Notes: generated by a model not told the origin, from the sequence alone. DNA of 64,000 nt from Lachnotalea glycerini (GCF_003201285.1 NZ_QICS01000003.1:1-64000), one strand, 5' to 3'. Positions 8,207 to 17,988 are shown, counted from the first letter of the stretch. Program-made: numbers and translations.

Positions 8207-8848
8207 CTAAAAGAATGTTTCTTCCAACATTAGACACAGGCAATGATACACTGGCAAATGCAATTCTTGTATTTTAAACGTCTCATTTTCATCAACGATT
8301 ATGGAGACATCTGCATAATCTTTTAACTTTCCGCCATCTTTCCCTGATAATGCAACAATTTTCATACCTTTAGCTTTTGCAACCACCGCTGCATATAAAA
8401 TATTTTTTGAGCTTCCGGAAGTAGAAATAGCCAAAAATACATCATCTGTTACTCCAAAACCATTTACCTGCTGTGCAAAACCCATAAGAGGTTCTACATC
8501 ATTTAAATATGCTGTTGAAAGAGCAACATGATCAACTAAAGCAATTGCTGGTAAAGCTCCTTGTAAATTATTTGCAAGTTCCTTTCCCATCTGCTCATCA
8601 GCGCTCATAAGAGATTTGCAAAAGTCTTGTTTTAATTTCCTAGGTTTTACAAATCCTTTCATTAATTCACCGACAATATGCTCTGCATCTGCGGCACTGC
8701 CACCATTACCTGCAATCAGTAACTTTCCTCCCCGTCGAAAGCTTTCTGTAATCATTTCATATGCTTTAGAAATATTTTCTTTTTCTGGTTCTAACACTTT
8801 ATATCTTTGTATTAATTCATTTAAATAATTTTGAATGGTATCTTTCAT
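8207..8848 (-). CDS. gmhA: Sedoheptulose-7-phosphate isomerase
   Basis: This 213-residue SIS-domain enzyme converts D-sedoheptulose 7-phosphate to D-glycero-D-manno-heptose 7-phosphate, the first heptose-specific step. GNGGSAADAEH at about 47-57, with the following E61, is the GmhA phosphate- and zinc-binding signature. FLAISTSGSSKNI and IVALSGKDGG are the second and third phosphate-loop regions. The length is typical (about 190-200), with a short C-terminal extension. The start overlaps the stop of the hddC-gmhB gene by 4 nt (ATGA), so they are translationally coupled. It is the last of the heptose genes and probably the last gene of the operon read from 21249. Confidence 0.92.
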   Translation of the reverse strand: MKDTIQNYLNELIQRYKVLEPEKENISKAYEMITESFRRGGKLLIAGNGGSAADAEHIVGELMKGFVKPRKLKQDFCKSLMSADEQMGKELANNLQGALPAIALVDHVALSTAYLNDVEPLMGFAQQVNGFGVTDDVFLAISTSGSSKNILYAAVVAKAKGMKIVALSGKDGGKLKDYADVSIIVDENETFKIQELHLPVYHCLCLMLEETFF

Positions 8849-10119
8849 AATATTTCTTTATCCTCCAAAATATGAATAACTACTTCTTTTAAATTTTGGT
8901 ATCCTTTATTTTTATTATTCTCACTTTTTACAAGATAACTTTTACATCCGGCAGCTTCTCCGGCCATTAAATCATTTATGCCATCTCCGATCATATATGA
9001 TTCTTTCACATCAATATTGTATTTTGTGGCAGCCTCAAAAAGCATTCCTGGTTTTGGTTTTCTGCAATCACATATAATCTTTAATTCTGGACGCTCCCCT
9101 TGAAATCCTTTATCTGGATGATGGGGACAATAAAAAATATCATCTAAGTATGCTCCTTGCTCTCCTAGCAGAGTTTCGATTTTTTGATGCATTCGTTCCA
9201 CTTCTTCAAAGGTAGCTTCACCTCTTGCAACTACTGGTTGATTTGTAACAACTATAGCAAGATATCCACTGGCATTTATTTTAGCGATTGCTTCTGCAAC
9301 ACCATCAATCAATTCAATCTCTTCAACACTACGAATAAATCCTTTATATGCATTTATTGTCCCATCTCTATCCAAAAAAAACGCTTTCTGTCTGTTCTTC
9401 AAATTCTTTGCTTCTACCAATCCGCTTTGCAAATCTTTAATTACCATTTCATATCTATCTGGCGTTCCCATATCTTTTACATATTCTGGCGAATCATATG
9501 CCACCAATAGACAATTTTGTATCAATTTCTTTAAAATATCCCGGTCTAAATCCATTTTCTTCAAATCACTAAAATATTGAAATACCTTAGGAGATAAAAT
9601 ATGAATTCCTGCATTTACTCTGTTTTTATAATAGGTTCTATTGTCTTCTTTATTCAGCCAACGACTTACTTTTCCTTCTTTGTCTGTTATAATAAGACCA
9701 CTGTCATAAGGGTGACTATTTGGATGCGTCAAGATTGTTGCATATCCATTATGTTTTTTATGATAATCTAAAAATCGCCTAAAATCTACATCAAAGATAA
9801 TATCTCCATTCAAAAGTAAAAAATCATCTTTTATACTTTCTTTCAAATAGAATAAAGCTCCTGCAGTTCCTAATGGAGTTTCTTCTACTATATAATCTAT
9901 ATTTACTTCAAGCTGATGTCCATCTTTAAAATAGTCTACAATAACTTTTCCTAAATATCCAACAATCAATGTAATATTACATAAATTTTGCTTTTTTAAG
10001 CATTCTATTTGATGCTCTAAAATCGGTTTCCCGCAAACTTGCATCATAGGTTTTGGTACGTCATTTGATAAAGAGGCAATTCTGGTTCCTTTTCCACCTG
10101 CCATGATAACAACATGCAT
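8845..10119 (-). CDS. hddC: Fused heptose-1-P nucleotidyltransferase and heptose bisphosphatase
   Basis: One 424-residue protein joins two pathway enzymes. Residues 1-235 form a sugar nucleotidyltransferase (MAGGKGTR..LSNDVPKPM at 6-25, LLLNGDIIFD near 101-110), fitting HddC, which makes GDP-D-glycero-D-manno-heptose. Residues 245-424 form a HAD phosphatase of the GmhB type: FFLDRDGTIN (Asp250, Asp252), TNQPVVARG, a CPHHPD..CDCRKPKP zinc loop (about 331-357) and IGDGINDLMAG (about 377-387). GmhB removes the 7-phosphate from heptose 1,7-bisphosphate, the step just before nucleotide transfer. With hddA and gmhA alongside, GDP rather than ADP activation is the natural reading, though specificity is inferred. 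It begins 11 nt after hddA. Confidence 0.88.
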   Translation of the reverse strand: MHVVIMAGGKGTRIASLSNDVPKPMMQVCGKPILEHQIECLKKQNLCNITLIVGYLGKVIVDYFKDGHQLEVNIDYIVEETPLGTAGALFYLKESIKDDFLLLNGDIIFDVDFRRFLDYHKKHNGYATILTHPNSHPYDSGLIITDKEGKVSRWLNKEDNRTYYKNRVNAGIHILSPKVFQYFSDLKKMDLDRDILKKLIQNCLLVAYDSPEYVKDMGTPDRYEMVIKDLQSGLVEAKNLKNRQKAFFLDRDGTINAYKGFIRSVEEIELIDGVAEAIAKINASGYLAIVVTNQPVVARGEATFEEVERMHQKIETLLGEQGAYLDDIFYCPHHPDKGFQGERPELKIICDCRKPKPGMLFEAATKYNIDVKESYMIGDGINDLMAGEAAGCKSYLVKSENNKNKGYQNLKEVVIHILEDKEIL

Positions 10120-10130
10120 ATTTTTATCTC

Positions 10131-11222
10131 CTAAAAATTAAATTTGTAGTTTCCATCTGGAATATCAACTTGAATTTGATTATATGGCCAGCGATCGTTA
10201 TTATGGCTCCAGGTCTGTACGCCGCGTAATTCAAAATTCCAATCTGATAATTGTCCACCTACCTGCTCCATTCGTTCAGCAACTTTATGCTTGACATTAT
10301 ATGGACAATACATTAGTAAATAACCACCTCCTCCGGCACCAAGCAACTTTCCTCCTAAAGCACCCGCTTTTAAAGCTTCATCATACAATTCATCAATCTG
10401 AGGATTTGATATTTTATTACTCATTCTTTTCTTGCTCTGCCATCCATAGTCTAGCAACTTACCAAAGCTATGAAGATTGCCCTTTAATAATTCATCTTTC
10501 ATTCCATAAGCAAGTGCTTTCACCTCACTCATAGCAGTAATCGCATCTACATTATTATTGGTGTAATTGCTTACTTGATCTTTGATGACATTTGCAGATA
10601 CATGAATTTTCCCTGTATAACAAAGAAGCAGATTATATTGCAATTCATTAATTACGTCTTTTTTGATTCTAAGTGGATTAACCACTACATTATTTCTTCC
10701 GTGAAACTCTATAAAATTAAATCCGCCAAATGTCGCTGCGTATTGATCCTGATAACCACCCGATATTCCAAGTTCTTCCCTTTCCACCTGATAAGCAAGA
10801 TCAGCAAGTTCATAGAAGTCTAATGAAACTCCTTTCCATTTAGCCATTGCACTTAAAAGAGCTACCATAACAGTAGAGGAGGTTCCTAGTCCAGAGCCAG
10901 CAGGTGCATCACATTGTAAATAAACATCGCATCCTTTATTAATGCTAAATGCGTTTAAGGCCGCTTTTACAAGATCTAAATTACCATCATATTGGTGAGT
11001 ATCCTTTGCATTGTATTTAACAGTCATATCAAAATCCAAAGAATGAACCGTAATCTCATCTGTATTTTTGGGAATAATAGAACAATATGCATATTTATTT
11101 ATCGTACTACCAATAATTGCCCCACCTCGATCATCACAAAAAGGAGCCACATCCGTTCCACCCCCTCCAAAGCTAATTCGCAAAGGCGCTTTTCCACGAA
11201 TAACTTGATTCTTATCATCCAT
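10131..11222 (-). CDS. hddA: D-glycero-D-manno-heptose 7-phosphate kinase
   Basis: This 363-residue GHMP kinase phosphorylates heptose 7-phosphate at C1. The N terminus has GKAPLRISFGGGGTDV, the ATP-binding loop is DAPAGSGLGTSSTVMVALL, and the C-terminal GHMP motif is GALGGKLLGAGGGGYLLMY. The GGGGTD start is characteristic of the HddA/FKP-kinase-like branch rather than of galactokinase. The ATG at 11222 is preferred over an upstream Met at 11252 because GAGGAGG lies ten bases before it; this start overlaps the stop of the large glycosyltransferase by one nucleotide (TAATG). Together with gmhA and hddC-gmhB it completes the path from sedoheptulose 7-phosphate to GDP-heptose. Confidence 0.9.
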   Translation of the reverse strand: MDDKNQVIRGKAPLRISFGGGGTDVAPFCDDRGGAIIGSTINKYAYCSIIPKNTDEITVHSLDFDMTVKYNAKDTHQYDGNLDLVKAALNAFSINKGCDVYLQCDAPAGSGLGTSSTVMVALLSAMAKWKGVSLDFYELADLAYQVEREELGISGGYQDQYAATFGGFNFIEFHGRNNVVVNPLRIKKDVINELQYNLLLCYTGKIHVSANVIKDQVSNYTNNNVDAITAMSEVKALAYGMKDELLKGNLHSFGKLLDYGWQSKKRMSNKISNPQIDELYDEALKAGALGGKLLGAGGGGYLLMYCPYNVKHKVAERMEQVGGQLSDWNFELRGVQTWSHNNDRWPYNQIQVDIPDGNYKFNF

Positions 11223-14200
11223 TATATAAAATCCTCCTCGATAATTTTCCATACCGCATCAATACTAAAATATTCTTTTATAAACTCTTGCATATGATGT
11301 GCTATGTTTGTAAGTTCTTTATTATCTTGATATAATTTAATAACACATTTTGCAAAATCTTCTTCTGAATTTCGAATCTCCAGGACATCTTGTGAATTTT
11401 TAATACCTTCCGCTCCAACAGATGTTGTTACGACTGGAATTCCATGATAAATGGCTTCAATAACTTTTCCTTTTACGCCTGCTCCATATCGTAAAGGAAC
11501 TATAGAAATCTTACATTTTTGATATAGTTGTGTTAACTCTTCTTCTGTAACATAACCTTTTACTATAATACCATTTATACCATTTAAGTTTGTAATGGCT
11601 AATGGAGCATTTGAACCAACGATATAAAATGGTATCTGTAAAACTTCATAAATTTTCGGCCATATTTTTTCTACAAACCAATTAACTGCATCCTGATTTG
11701 GGTCATGTGTAAAGCCTCCAATAAATACAATACCGTCTCGTTTGGAAAAATCATCTTGAATAATTCTCTTAAATTCATCAAATACATATGCTGTTATTGC
11801 TTTTACTTTTATATCACTGTCAATTTCATGAATTTTCTCTTCCTCTATACAAGATGGGTAGTAAGACATCTGCGCATGATTCATTAAATACAATTCTTTT
11901 TTCTTCCACTCTTCTGCTTCTTTTTTCTTTTTCAAATCACCAGTCAATTCGTATTCACGCATATTTCTAAGAAAATGCAAATCATGTCCATAATATATAA
12001 CTTTCAAGTGTGTTTCATTATGCAGGAAGTCTATATACTTCATTGCTATATGAGGTCTATTCAGAAATACAAAATCAATCTGTTGTTGATTTTCTTTTAT
12101 CCATTTAAACACATTCTTAGCATAATAATTACCATATAAGACTTCTATGCCCATTTGTTGTAAAATTGTGGTATATGGTTCAGCCTGATAGAAATTATCT
12201 CCAATAAACTTAACAGAATATCCCTTTTTTAAAAACATTTTCAAATACTGATATATCGTTTTAGAACCAGCATCTTTGTCAAATGTAGGTACATAATGGT
12301 CTATGAAAAGTATAACTTTTTTATCAAAGTTTCTTTCGCGTGCGCAAAAGACATTCTCAGCATTCTCGTACTGATTTTTTATTTCATTTTCCCATTTTAA
12401 AAATAATTTATTCGTATTTTTAATTTGATATTTTTTTATTCCAGAAGAAACATCTACTCCATTTGATATGCCTTCAAAGTGTACCACAACAGATCTAGGT
12501 TGGTAAACTACACGAAAACCTTTTTTTCTCACAGTAAAAGCCAAATCTGAATCTTCGCAATAAGCAGGTGCAAAAAGCTCATCAAATCCTTCAATTTCAT
12601 TCCACAATTTAGTTCGAATCATGATTGATGCTCCCGAAATATAATCAACATCTTTTACATAATTATACTCTGATGCATCCGGATTTTGGTAATTTCCATA
12701 ATTCCAGGCTGATCCATCTTTCCATACAATACCCCCAGCCTCCTGAAGTCTTCCATCAGCATATATTAACTTGGAGCCTGTCAAACCAATGTTTTCATCT
12801 CGCTCCATTAGTTCAATAAGTGGTCGCAGCCAATCGCTCTGAACTTGTGTATCATTATTCAGAAATAAAATATATTTACCTTTTGCATATTTTGCTGCAT
12901 GATTACAATTCATAAGAAATCTTAAATTTTCTTTGTTTGTAATAACATTGATACCTGATACTACTTCCTCAATCTGCGTAGTAAAATCTGTCGAGCAATC
13001 ATTTCCGATAATAATTTCATAAGCAACATCTCCACTATTCTCCTTGATTGACTTTAAGCAATTATGTGTATATTCAAATTGATTATAAACAGGAATAATA
13101 ATTGATACTTCTGGAGAATCAAAATGATAAAAATCAATTTTTTCATATTCTTGAATCGAATTTTTAGGTTTAATCTTATTTGTATCAATATTTATATTTT
13201 TCTCAGGACTAGCATAACTTTTTTCTATCTCAAATGCTTCTTCATATCTTTTTGATACTCCATCTAATCCTTCCTTTTTTATATATTTAAAGTAATTTTT
13301 AATTCGCTTAAATGATAACATTTTAATAATCATTTTGGGATCTTTTACTAAATTAAATGACACTCTGGCAAAAAATCTTCTTTTACTCTGAGGTGGTAAT
13401 AAAAAGTCTCCTATTCTTTGGATTTTATACATCAATTTCCAAGATATAGTTGTTTTTTTATGCTCATATTCCAATCTGATTTGCTCTAATTCCTCTACCT
13501 GTTTTTTTGATTTCTCTAACTGCCTGTCTAAATTAAGTATATGATTTCCACGTTTTTCTATCTCTTCTTGCAATTCATAAATAGTAGTACTTTGACTGTC
13601 AATCAATTCATCTAACTTCATCAAATGCGAATTACGTTTCTCTACATCTTCCTGCAGTTCAATAATTCGATGAATGGATTCTTCGTGCTCTTTCTTTGCA
13701 TTCATAAATACCGATGAAATAGATTGTTGAGGAAGCTGTGCGTTACTGGCAATAGCTATAAAATATTTTCCTTCATGATCATATTGTTTTCTATCCTTAT
13801 AATATTGAACTTCTCCCTCTTCACTTAAATTGGAATCAATAATCGACGTTACTTCAAAATATTGATTATAAAGTTTAACATTTGAAAATTTATCTTGAAG
13901 AAAATCAATAAATTCCTGCTTATAGAATTCTTTGATATGAAATTCATTATGGTAATCATATAAATCAGAATATATTTCTTTATTAGGCGTAGACATAATA
14001 AGAATACCGTCTTTTGTCAAAACACGGGCTATTTCTTCTCGAAACTGCATCTGCACTTCTTCCGGAACATGCTCTATTGTCTCAAAAGACACTACTACTT
14101 CTATACTTTGATCCTCAATTCCCTCTAAATCAGCAATACTTCTTTCCATGTACTTAAGATTAGCTTGATTCTTGTATTTAACAGAGGCTCTCTTCACTGC

Positions 14201-14416
14201 ACCACTATCGATGTCCACACCAACCACGCTCTGAGCAGCCAAAGCAAGGATATTACTTCCATATCCTTCTCCACACGCAGCATCTAATACCTTTTTACCT
14301 CTGACTAACTCCTTTATACTTTGGTATCTCTGAAAATGCTCTATCTCCAATTTTTTATCTTCAACGCCAGGTACAAATCTTTCCCCTGTAAATAATTCAT
14401 CTGCATTATCTAACAT
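11222..14416 (-). CDS. Methyltransferase - GT2 - GT4 multidomain glycosyltransferase
   Basis: A 1064-residue cytoplasmic protein with four parts. Residues 1-225 are a SAM-dependent methyltransferase (VLDAACGEGYG near 43-53, VGVDID, SFETIEHVPEE). Residues 240-320 are a charged heptad-like region, probably coiled coil. Residues 437-690 are a GT2 domain (VSIIIPVYNQ, GNDCSTD, LFLNNDTQV, YCEDSDLAF). Residues 705-1064 are a GT4-like domain with FIGGFTHDPNQDAV and VIEAIYHGIPVVTTSVGAEG. Such fusions can add two sugars and cap or modify a chain with methyl groups; in Wzm/Wzt systems methylation often terminates the chain. The gene lies between wzt and the heptose genes. GGAGG lies five bases before the ATG at 14416. 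Confidence 0.85.
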   Translation of the reverse strand: MLDNADELFTGERFVPGVEDKKLEIEHFQRYQSIKELVRGKKVLDAACGEGYGSNILALAAQSVVGVDIDSGAVKRASVKYKNQANLKYMERSIADLEGIEDQSIEVVVSFETIEHVPEEVQMQFREEIARVLTKDGILIMSTPNKEIYSDLYDYHNEFHIKEFYKQEFIDFLQDKFSNVKLYNQYFEVTSIIDSNLSEEGEVQYYKDRKQYDHEGKYFIAIASNAQLPQQSISSVFMNAKKEHEESIHRIIELQEDVEKRNSHLMKLDELIDSQSTTIYELQEEIEKRGNHILNLDRQLEKSKKQVEELEQIRLEYEHKKTTISWKLMYKIQRIGDFLLPPQSKRRFFARVSFNLVKDPKMIIKMLSFKRIKNYFKYIKKEGLDGVSKRYEEAFEIEKSYASPEKNINIDTNKIKPKNSIQEYEKIDFYHFDSPEVSIIIPVYNQFEYTHNCLKSIKENSGDVAYEIIIGNDCSTDFTTQIEEVVSGINVITNKENLRFLMNCNHAAKYAKGKYILFLNNDTQVQSDWLRPLIELMERDENIGLTGSKLIYADGRLQEAGGIVWKDGSAWNYGNYQNPDASEYNYVKDVDYISGASIMIRTKLWNEIEGFDELFAPAYCEDSDLAFTVRKKGFRVVYQPRSVVVHFEGISNGVDVSSGIKKYQIKNTNKLFLKWENEIKNQYENAENVFCARERNFDKKVILFIDHYVPTFDKDAGSKTIYQYLKMFLKKGYSVKFIGDNFYQAEPYTTILQQMGIEVLYGNYYAKNVFKWIKENQQQIDFVFLNRPHIAMKYIDFLHNETHLKVIYYGHDLHFLRNMREYELTGDLKKKKEAEEWKKKELYLMNHAQMSYYPSCIEEEKIHEIDSDIKVKAITAYVFDEFKRIIQDDFSKRDGIVFIGGFTHDPNQDAVNWFVEKIWPKIYEVLQIPFYIVGSNAPLAITNLNGINGIIVKGYVTEEELTQLYQKCKISIVPLRYGAGVKGKVIEAIYHGIPVVTTSVGAEGIKNSQDVLEIRNSEEDFAKCVIKLYQDNKELTNIAHHMQEFIKEYFSIDAVWKIIEEDFI

Positions 14417-14477
14417 AATCTCCTCCAAAATGTACATCAAACTACATATGCATTAATTGCAAAACTAATATCATCTT

Positions 14478-15791
14478 CTAATACAAAACTATATCATCCT
14501 TTTTATATTTTACAAAGGCCGCTTTTGTATCCAAGTCAATAATTGACAGGTTATACCCGTCATTGTCAATCGTTATTTTCAAATAATTATGAATCCTTTC
14601 AAGCACAACATGACTGTCCTGACTTCCTGCTGCAAGAGATGGGCTGACTAAATACTCTCCGGTACATATTCTTGGCAGTCTTAGTTCAAAGCTGACCTCA
14701 TACAATTCTCCAACTTTTACATTTTGTAATACTTCATTTGTCAAAAAATTGTTAACAGAAAAAAGTTTTACTCCTCTGACATTTTCCATTTCAAACCCGA
14801 ATAACACATTATCGATATTTTCATTAAATTTTACTAACATGCCAAAGGTATAACTTTGCTCAGTAGGCAAGACCATAACCTCTTGCCCTTTTTCATTTTT
14901 AATATAAAACGACAATATCTCTCCTTGTTTTGTTCCACTTACTTCAATGGACTGATGTAATTGTATTCTTTTAAATGATTTTTGATTACCATTAATAATT
15001 TTCTCAACTGTATTGTCCAATGACATACCATCAACCAACTTAGCCATTTCTCGGTTCTGTTCTTCAATCTGCATACTGAGATATTTTTCACATACCTCTT
15101 TTGCCTCTCCGATTTCCCTCATATTACCTCTATCAAGCCATATTGCTCTTTTACATAGCTTTTTAACCGACACAATATCGTGGGAAACAAAAAGAATGGT
15201 GGTTCCGGCATTTTTAATTTCTTCTAATTTATGAAAACACTTTGCTTGAAAAAAAGCATCTCCTACTGCCAATGCCTCATCTATAATTAATATTTCCGGT
15301 TCTACATTAATTGCAAGTGCAAATGCAAGACGTACCATCATTCCGCTTGAATATGTTTTAACCGGTTGATTGACAAAATCTCCTATATCCGCGAATTCCA
15401 AAATTTCTTCTTTTTTTCGATCCATCTCTTCCGGTGAAAAACCAAGAATTGCACCATTCATATATATGTTTTCAATTCCAGTATAATCAAGGTCAAAACC
15501 CGCTCCAAGCTCTAATAATGCTGAAACCGTACCATCTATACTGACTTCTCCCTTTGTTTGCTGAAGTACCCCCGTTATTATCTTTAGAATTGTAGATTTC
15601 CCTGAACCATTTGTCCCAATGATGCCAACGGTTTCTCCTTTTTCTATCTCAAAAGAAATATCATTCAAGGCATAAAACGGCTCATTGTATTGTTTATGAA
15701 AAGGATGAACAACTTCTTTTAATCGATCAATTGATTTATTATATAATTTATAGATTTTTGTTACATTTTTTATACTGATTACACTACTCAT
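14478..15791 (-). CDS. wzt: Polysaccharide ABC exporter ATPase with carbohydrate-binding tail
   Basis: The 437-residue ATPase of a Wzm/Wzt exporter powers transfer of a completed undecaprenyl-linked polymer across the membrane. Walker A is GTNGSGKST (59-67), the ABC signature is YSSGMMVRLAFA (147-158), Walker B is ILIIDEALAVGD (167-178) and the switch histidine is in SHD (203-205). Residues 250-437 match the Wzt C-terminal beta-sandwich that recognises modified chain ends, so export may depend on the adjacent methyltransferase-bearing protein. No strong ribosome binding site precedes the ATG. The 163-nt gap before it holds a 7-bp hairpin (15843-15849 / 15864-15870). It pairs with the permease gene upstream. 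Confidence 0.92.
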   Translation of the reverse strand: MSSVISIKNVTKIYKLYNKSIDRLKEVVHPFHKQYNEPFYALNDISFEIEKGETVGIIGTNGSGKSTILKIITGVLQQTKGEVSIDGTVSALLELGAGFDLDYTGIENIYMNGAILGFSPEEMDRKKEEILEFADIGDFVNQPVKTYSSGMMVRLAFALAINVEPEILIIDEALAVGDAFFQAKCFHKLEEIKNAGTTILFVSHDIVSVKKLCKRAIWLDRGNMREIGEAKEVCEKYLSMQIEEQNREMAKLVDGMSLDNTVEKIINGNQKSFKRIQLHQSIEVSGTKQGEILSFYIKNEKGQEVMVLPTEQSYTFGMLVKFNENIDNVLFGFEMENVRGVKLFSVNNFLTNEVLQNVKVGELYEVSFELRLPRICTGEYLVSPSLAAGSQDSHVVLERIHNYLKITIDNDGYNLSIIDLDTKAAFVKYKKDDIVLY

Positions 15792-15954
15792 AATTCGATA
15801 CCAAGTCTCAAACGAACATACTTACTGGTTCATCTGAAACATAAACACAGAAGATGAAAGTTATGTGTTTGCATTTATCCTTTCATTAAAATTCTTTCAT
15901 CTTTTAACCATATGCGCTTTATTACACATATCGTTAAGCCTATTTATTTTTATT

Positions 15955-16746
15955 TTATAATACATCTGCAAAATGCGGTTTCAAACGTTTAAACATAATC
16001 GTACCGATACAAAAAATAGTAATCGAAACAATCCAAAAATATATCGTTAGTAGCGGTTTTTCCCAAAAACCTACCTTAAACACAAATGAGTCACGAAAAC
16101 CTTGAACAATATAGTAGAAAGGATTTAATTTAAAAAATTTATGCAGCCTAGAAGGAAGCATGGAAAAATCCCACATAATTGGCGCTAACCAGAATCCAAA
16201 CTGAAGAAATATATTTACAAGCTGTCCCATATCTTTAAATACAACATTAACAGATGCAGTAAAATATACCAATCCCAGCAGTAAAAAAGTTGTACAACCA
16301 GAATAATAAAGCATCTGCAGCCACCATAAAGATGGAGTTTGCCCAGACATTAAAAATACAATCAGCATAATCCATATAAATATACAATGCACAAACATAG
16401 AAGATAAAATCTTTACACTAGGAAGTATACTTACATTAAATACCATTTTTTTTACTAAGTGTTGATAATCATATAAACTGTTTGTACCTGCCATTAACGC
16501 CTCATTAAAATAAAACCAAGGTACAATTCCCGGAATCAACCAGATGACATATGGACTGTCTGTAGCCGGTCTTGCTTTCATTGCCACCTGAAAAACAAAG
16601 TAATAGATTAAAACAGTTACTATAGGCTGTATAAACATCCATATAATACCAAAGTACGAACCTATAAATTTTTTACGAAAATCTGATTTGGCTAAAGTCA
16701 TAACTAATTTTCTTTTTTCGAAAATTTCTTTTATATCATTTATCAT
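15955..16746 (-). CDS. wzm: Polysaccharide ABC exporter permease
   Basis: This 263-residue integral membrane protein of the ABC-2 family has about six helices. It begins with the amphipathic cytoplasmic segment DIKEIFEKRKLVMTLAKSDFRKKF, and the conserved GIIWMFIQPIVTVLIYYFVF helix follows. NPFYYIVQGFRDSFV near the C terminus is a TagG/Wzm signature. With the Wzt ATPase downstream it forms the channel that exports lipid-linked polysaccharide. A separate promoter-like sequence lies about 60 nt upstream. AGGAG precedes the ATG. Confidence 0.92.
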   Translation of the reverse strand: MINDIKEIFEKRKLVMTLAKSDFRKKFIGSYFGIIWMFIQPIVTVLIYYFVFQVAMKARPATDSPYVIWLIPGIVPWFYFNEALMAGTNSLYDYQHLVKKMVFNVSILPSVKILSSMFVHCIFIWIMLIVFLMSGQTPSLWWLQMLYYSGCTTFLLLGLVYFTASVNVVFKDMGQLVNIFLQFGFWLAPIMWDFSMLPSRLHKFFKLNPFYYIVQGFRDSFVFKVGFWEKPLLTIYFWIVSITIFCIGTIMFKRLKPHFADVL

Positions 16747-16797
16747 TTTATTTTTAACTCCTATAACTTATAAATTTGTAATCTACCTATCTTAAAG

Positions 16798-16826
16798 AGT
16801 ATAAAACACGATATATCAAAAGTAAA
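16798..16826 (-). promoter_or_regulatory. Possible internal promoter for wzm-wzt
   Basis: On the minus strand TTTACT (16821-16826) is 17 bp from TATACT (16798-16803), in the 102-nt gap upstream of the permease gene. The boxes match 4 of 6 and 5 of 6. It would make exporter expression partly independent of the upstream glycosyltransferase genes. Confidence 0.4.
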
Positions 16827-16848
16827 GCATTAATCAGCATCCTATCTG

Positions 16849-17964
16849 CTATACCCCTTTCATTTTTCTTTCCAATCGAACAAGCCATCCGGCTTTTAAT
16901 ACACACATATTTATAAATATCAATACTTTATCCACAATAAACACACATCGAATAAACTGAAACCGAATAAGTTTTAATAAAACCCAGGATCGTACATGCC
17001 CTTTTGACATGAATTCTAAATTCTTCATATTGTTATAGCTATTTGTGTTATCTATATACTTCACTAATATAGACTTTTTCTGTACTAATCTCTTATTTGT
17101 ATTATTTTCATTCTCAATAATTTGCAGATAATTATTTAATTGTTTAATTTCCTTATACTGCTCAATTATTTTATTATCAATTCCCCTTTTATACAAAATT
17201 GATATGATATATTGATCTAAACTTTCTATTTTGTCCTCCAATGCCTTAATATATTTTCCTGTACTTGATTCCGACTCCTGATTAATTCTCCAGAAATAAA
17301 GTTTTTCTGACAAAGTAGAAACGCGATGAGAGAATGTCAAAAGCTCAATGGACATAATGAGATCGTCTTCATAATTGATAAATCTTTTAAATTTCAGCTT
17401 GTTTTTTATAATTAATTCTCTACTAATCATATACTTCCATATCGTTCCGTATATTTTAACTTTTTTATTTTTATATGCTACATCAAACCCATTAAACAAA
17501 ATTGGATATAACACATTTTGCAATATCTCGTCGCCTTTATATGTAGCATCTTCCAGCTTTTCATAAGGAAGCTCTTCCTTTCCTAATAGTCTGCCTGTAG
17601 AGCTGATACATATTTCACTGTTGTCCTTTAGAATACGTTTCATCATTAAATCATACATATGTTTGCTTACTATATCGTCCTGATCGCAAAAGCACAGATA
17701 ATCTCCGGTAGCTTTTAACATACCAAAATTTCTGGCTTCTACAATTCCACCATTTATTTTAGAAAAAACTTTTACCCTATTATCTTTGCTTGCATAGTAA
17801 TCACATATCTGTTTGCTTTTATCCTTAGAGCCATCATCAACCAGTACAATTTCAATATTTCTATAAATAGATGCCAGTATGGAAGAGAGTGTTTTCTCTA
17901 GATACTTCTCTCCATTATATACGGGCACTATGATACTTACTTTATTTTTCTCTAACTGATTCAT
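16849..17964 (-). CDS. Family 2 glycosyltransferase
   Basis: A 371-residue GT2 enzyme with VSIIVPVYNGEKYLEKTL, VLVDDGSKDKS, INGGIVEARNFG and the metal-binding CFCDQDD motif. The C-terminal third is Asn/Lys-rich, then ends in a hydrophobic and basic segment likely to touch the membrane. A GTG three codons upstream (17973) is possible, but AGGTG lies six bases before the ATG at 17964. It is third in a run of glycosyltransferase genes with gaps of about 15 nt; a 102-nt gap separates it from wzm. Its likely role is adding one sugar of the exported chain; specificity unknown. Confidence 0.85.
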   Translation of the reverse strand: MNQLEKNKVSIIVPVYNGEKYLEKTLSSILASIYRNIEIVLVDDGSKDKSKQICDYYASKDNRVKVFSKINGGIVEARNFGMLKATGDYLCFCDQDDIVSKHMYDLMMKRILKDNSEICISSTGRLLGKEELPYEKLEDATYKGDEILQNVLYPILFNGFDVAYKNKKVKIYGTIWKYMISRELIIKNKLKFKRFINYEDDLIMSIELLTFSHRVSTLSEKLYFWRINQESESSTGKYIKALEDKIESLDQYIISILYKRGIDNKIIEQYKEIKQLNNYLQIIENENNTNKRLVQKKSILVKYIDNTNSYNNMKNLEFMSKGHVRSWVLLKLIRFQFIRCVFIVDKVLIFINMCVLKAGWLVRLERKMKGV

Positions 17965-17988
17965 CCCATTCACCTATCACAAATAATA

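Noticed and set aside
14478-16746. Wzm/Wzt and TagGH as recent duplicates of one exporter
   Set aside because: The ATPases differ in length and tail, and the permeases differ clearly in sequence; they look like two distinct systems.
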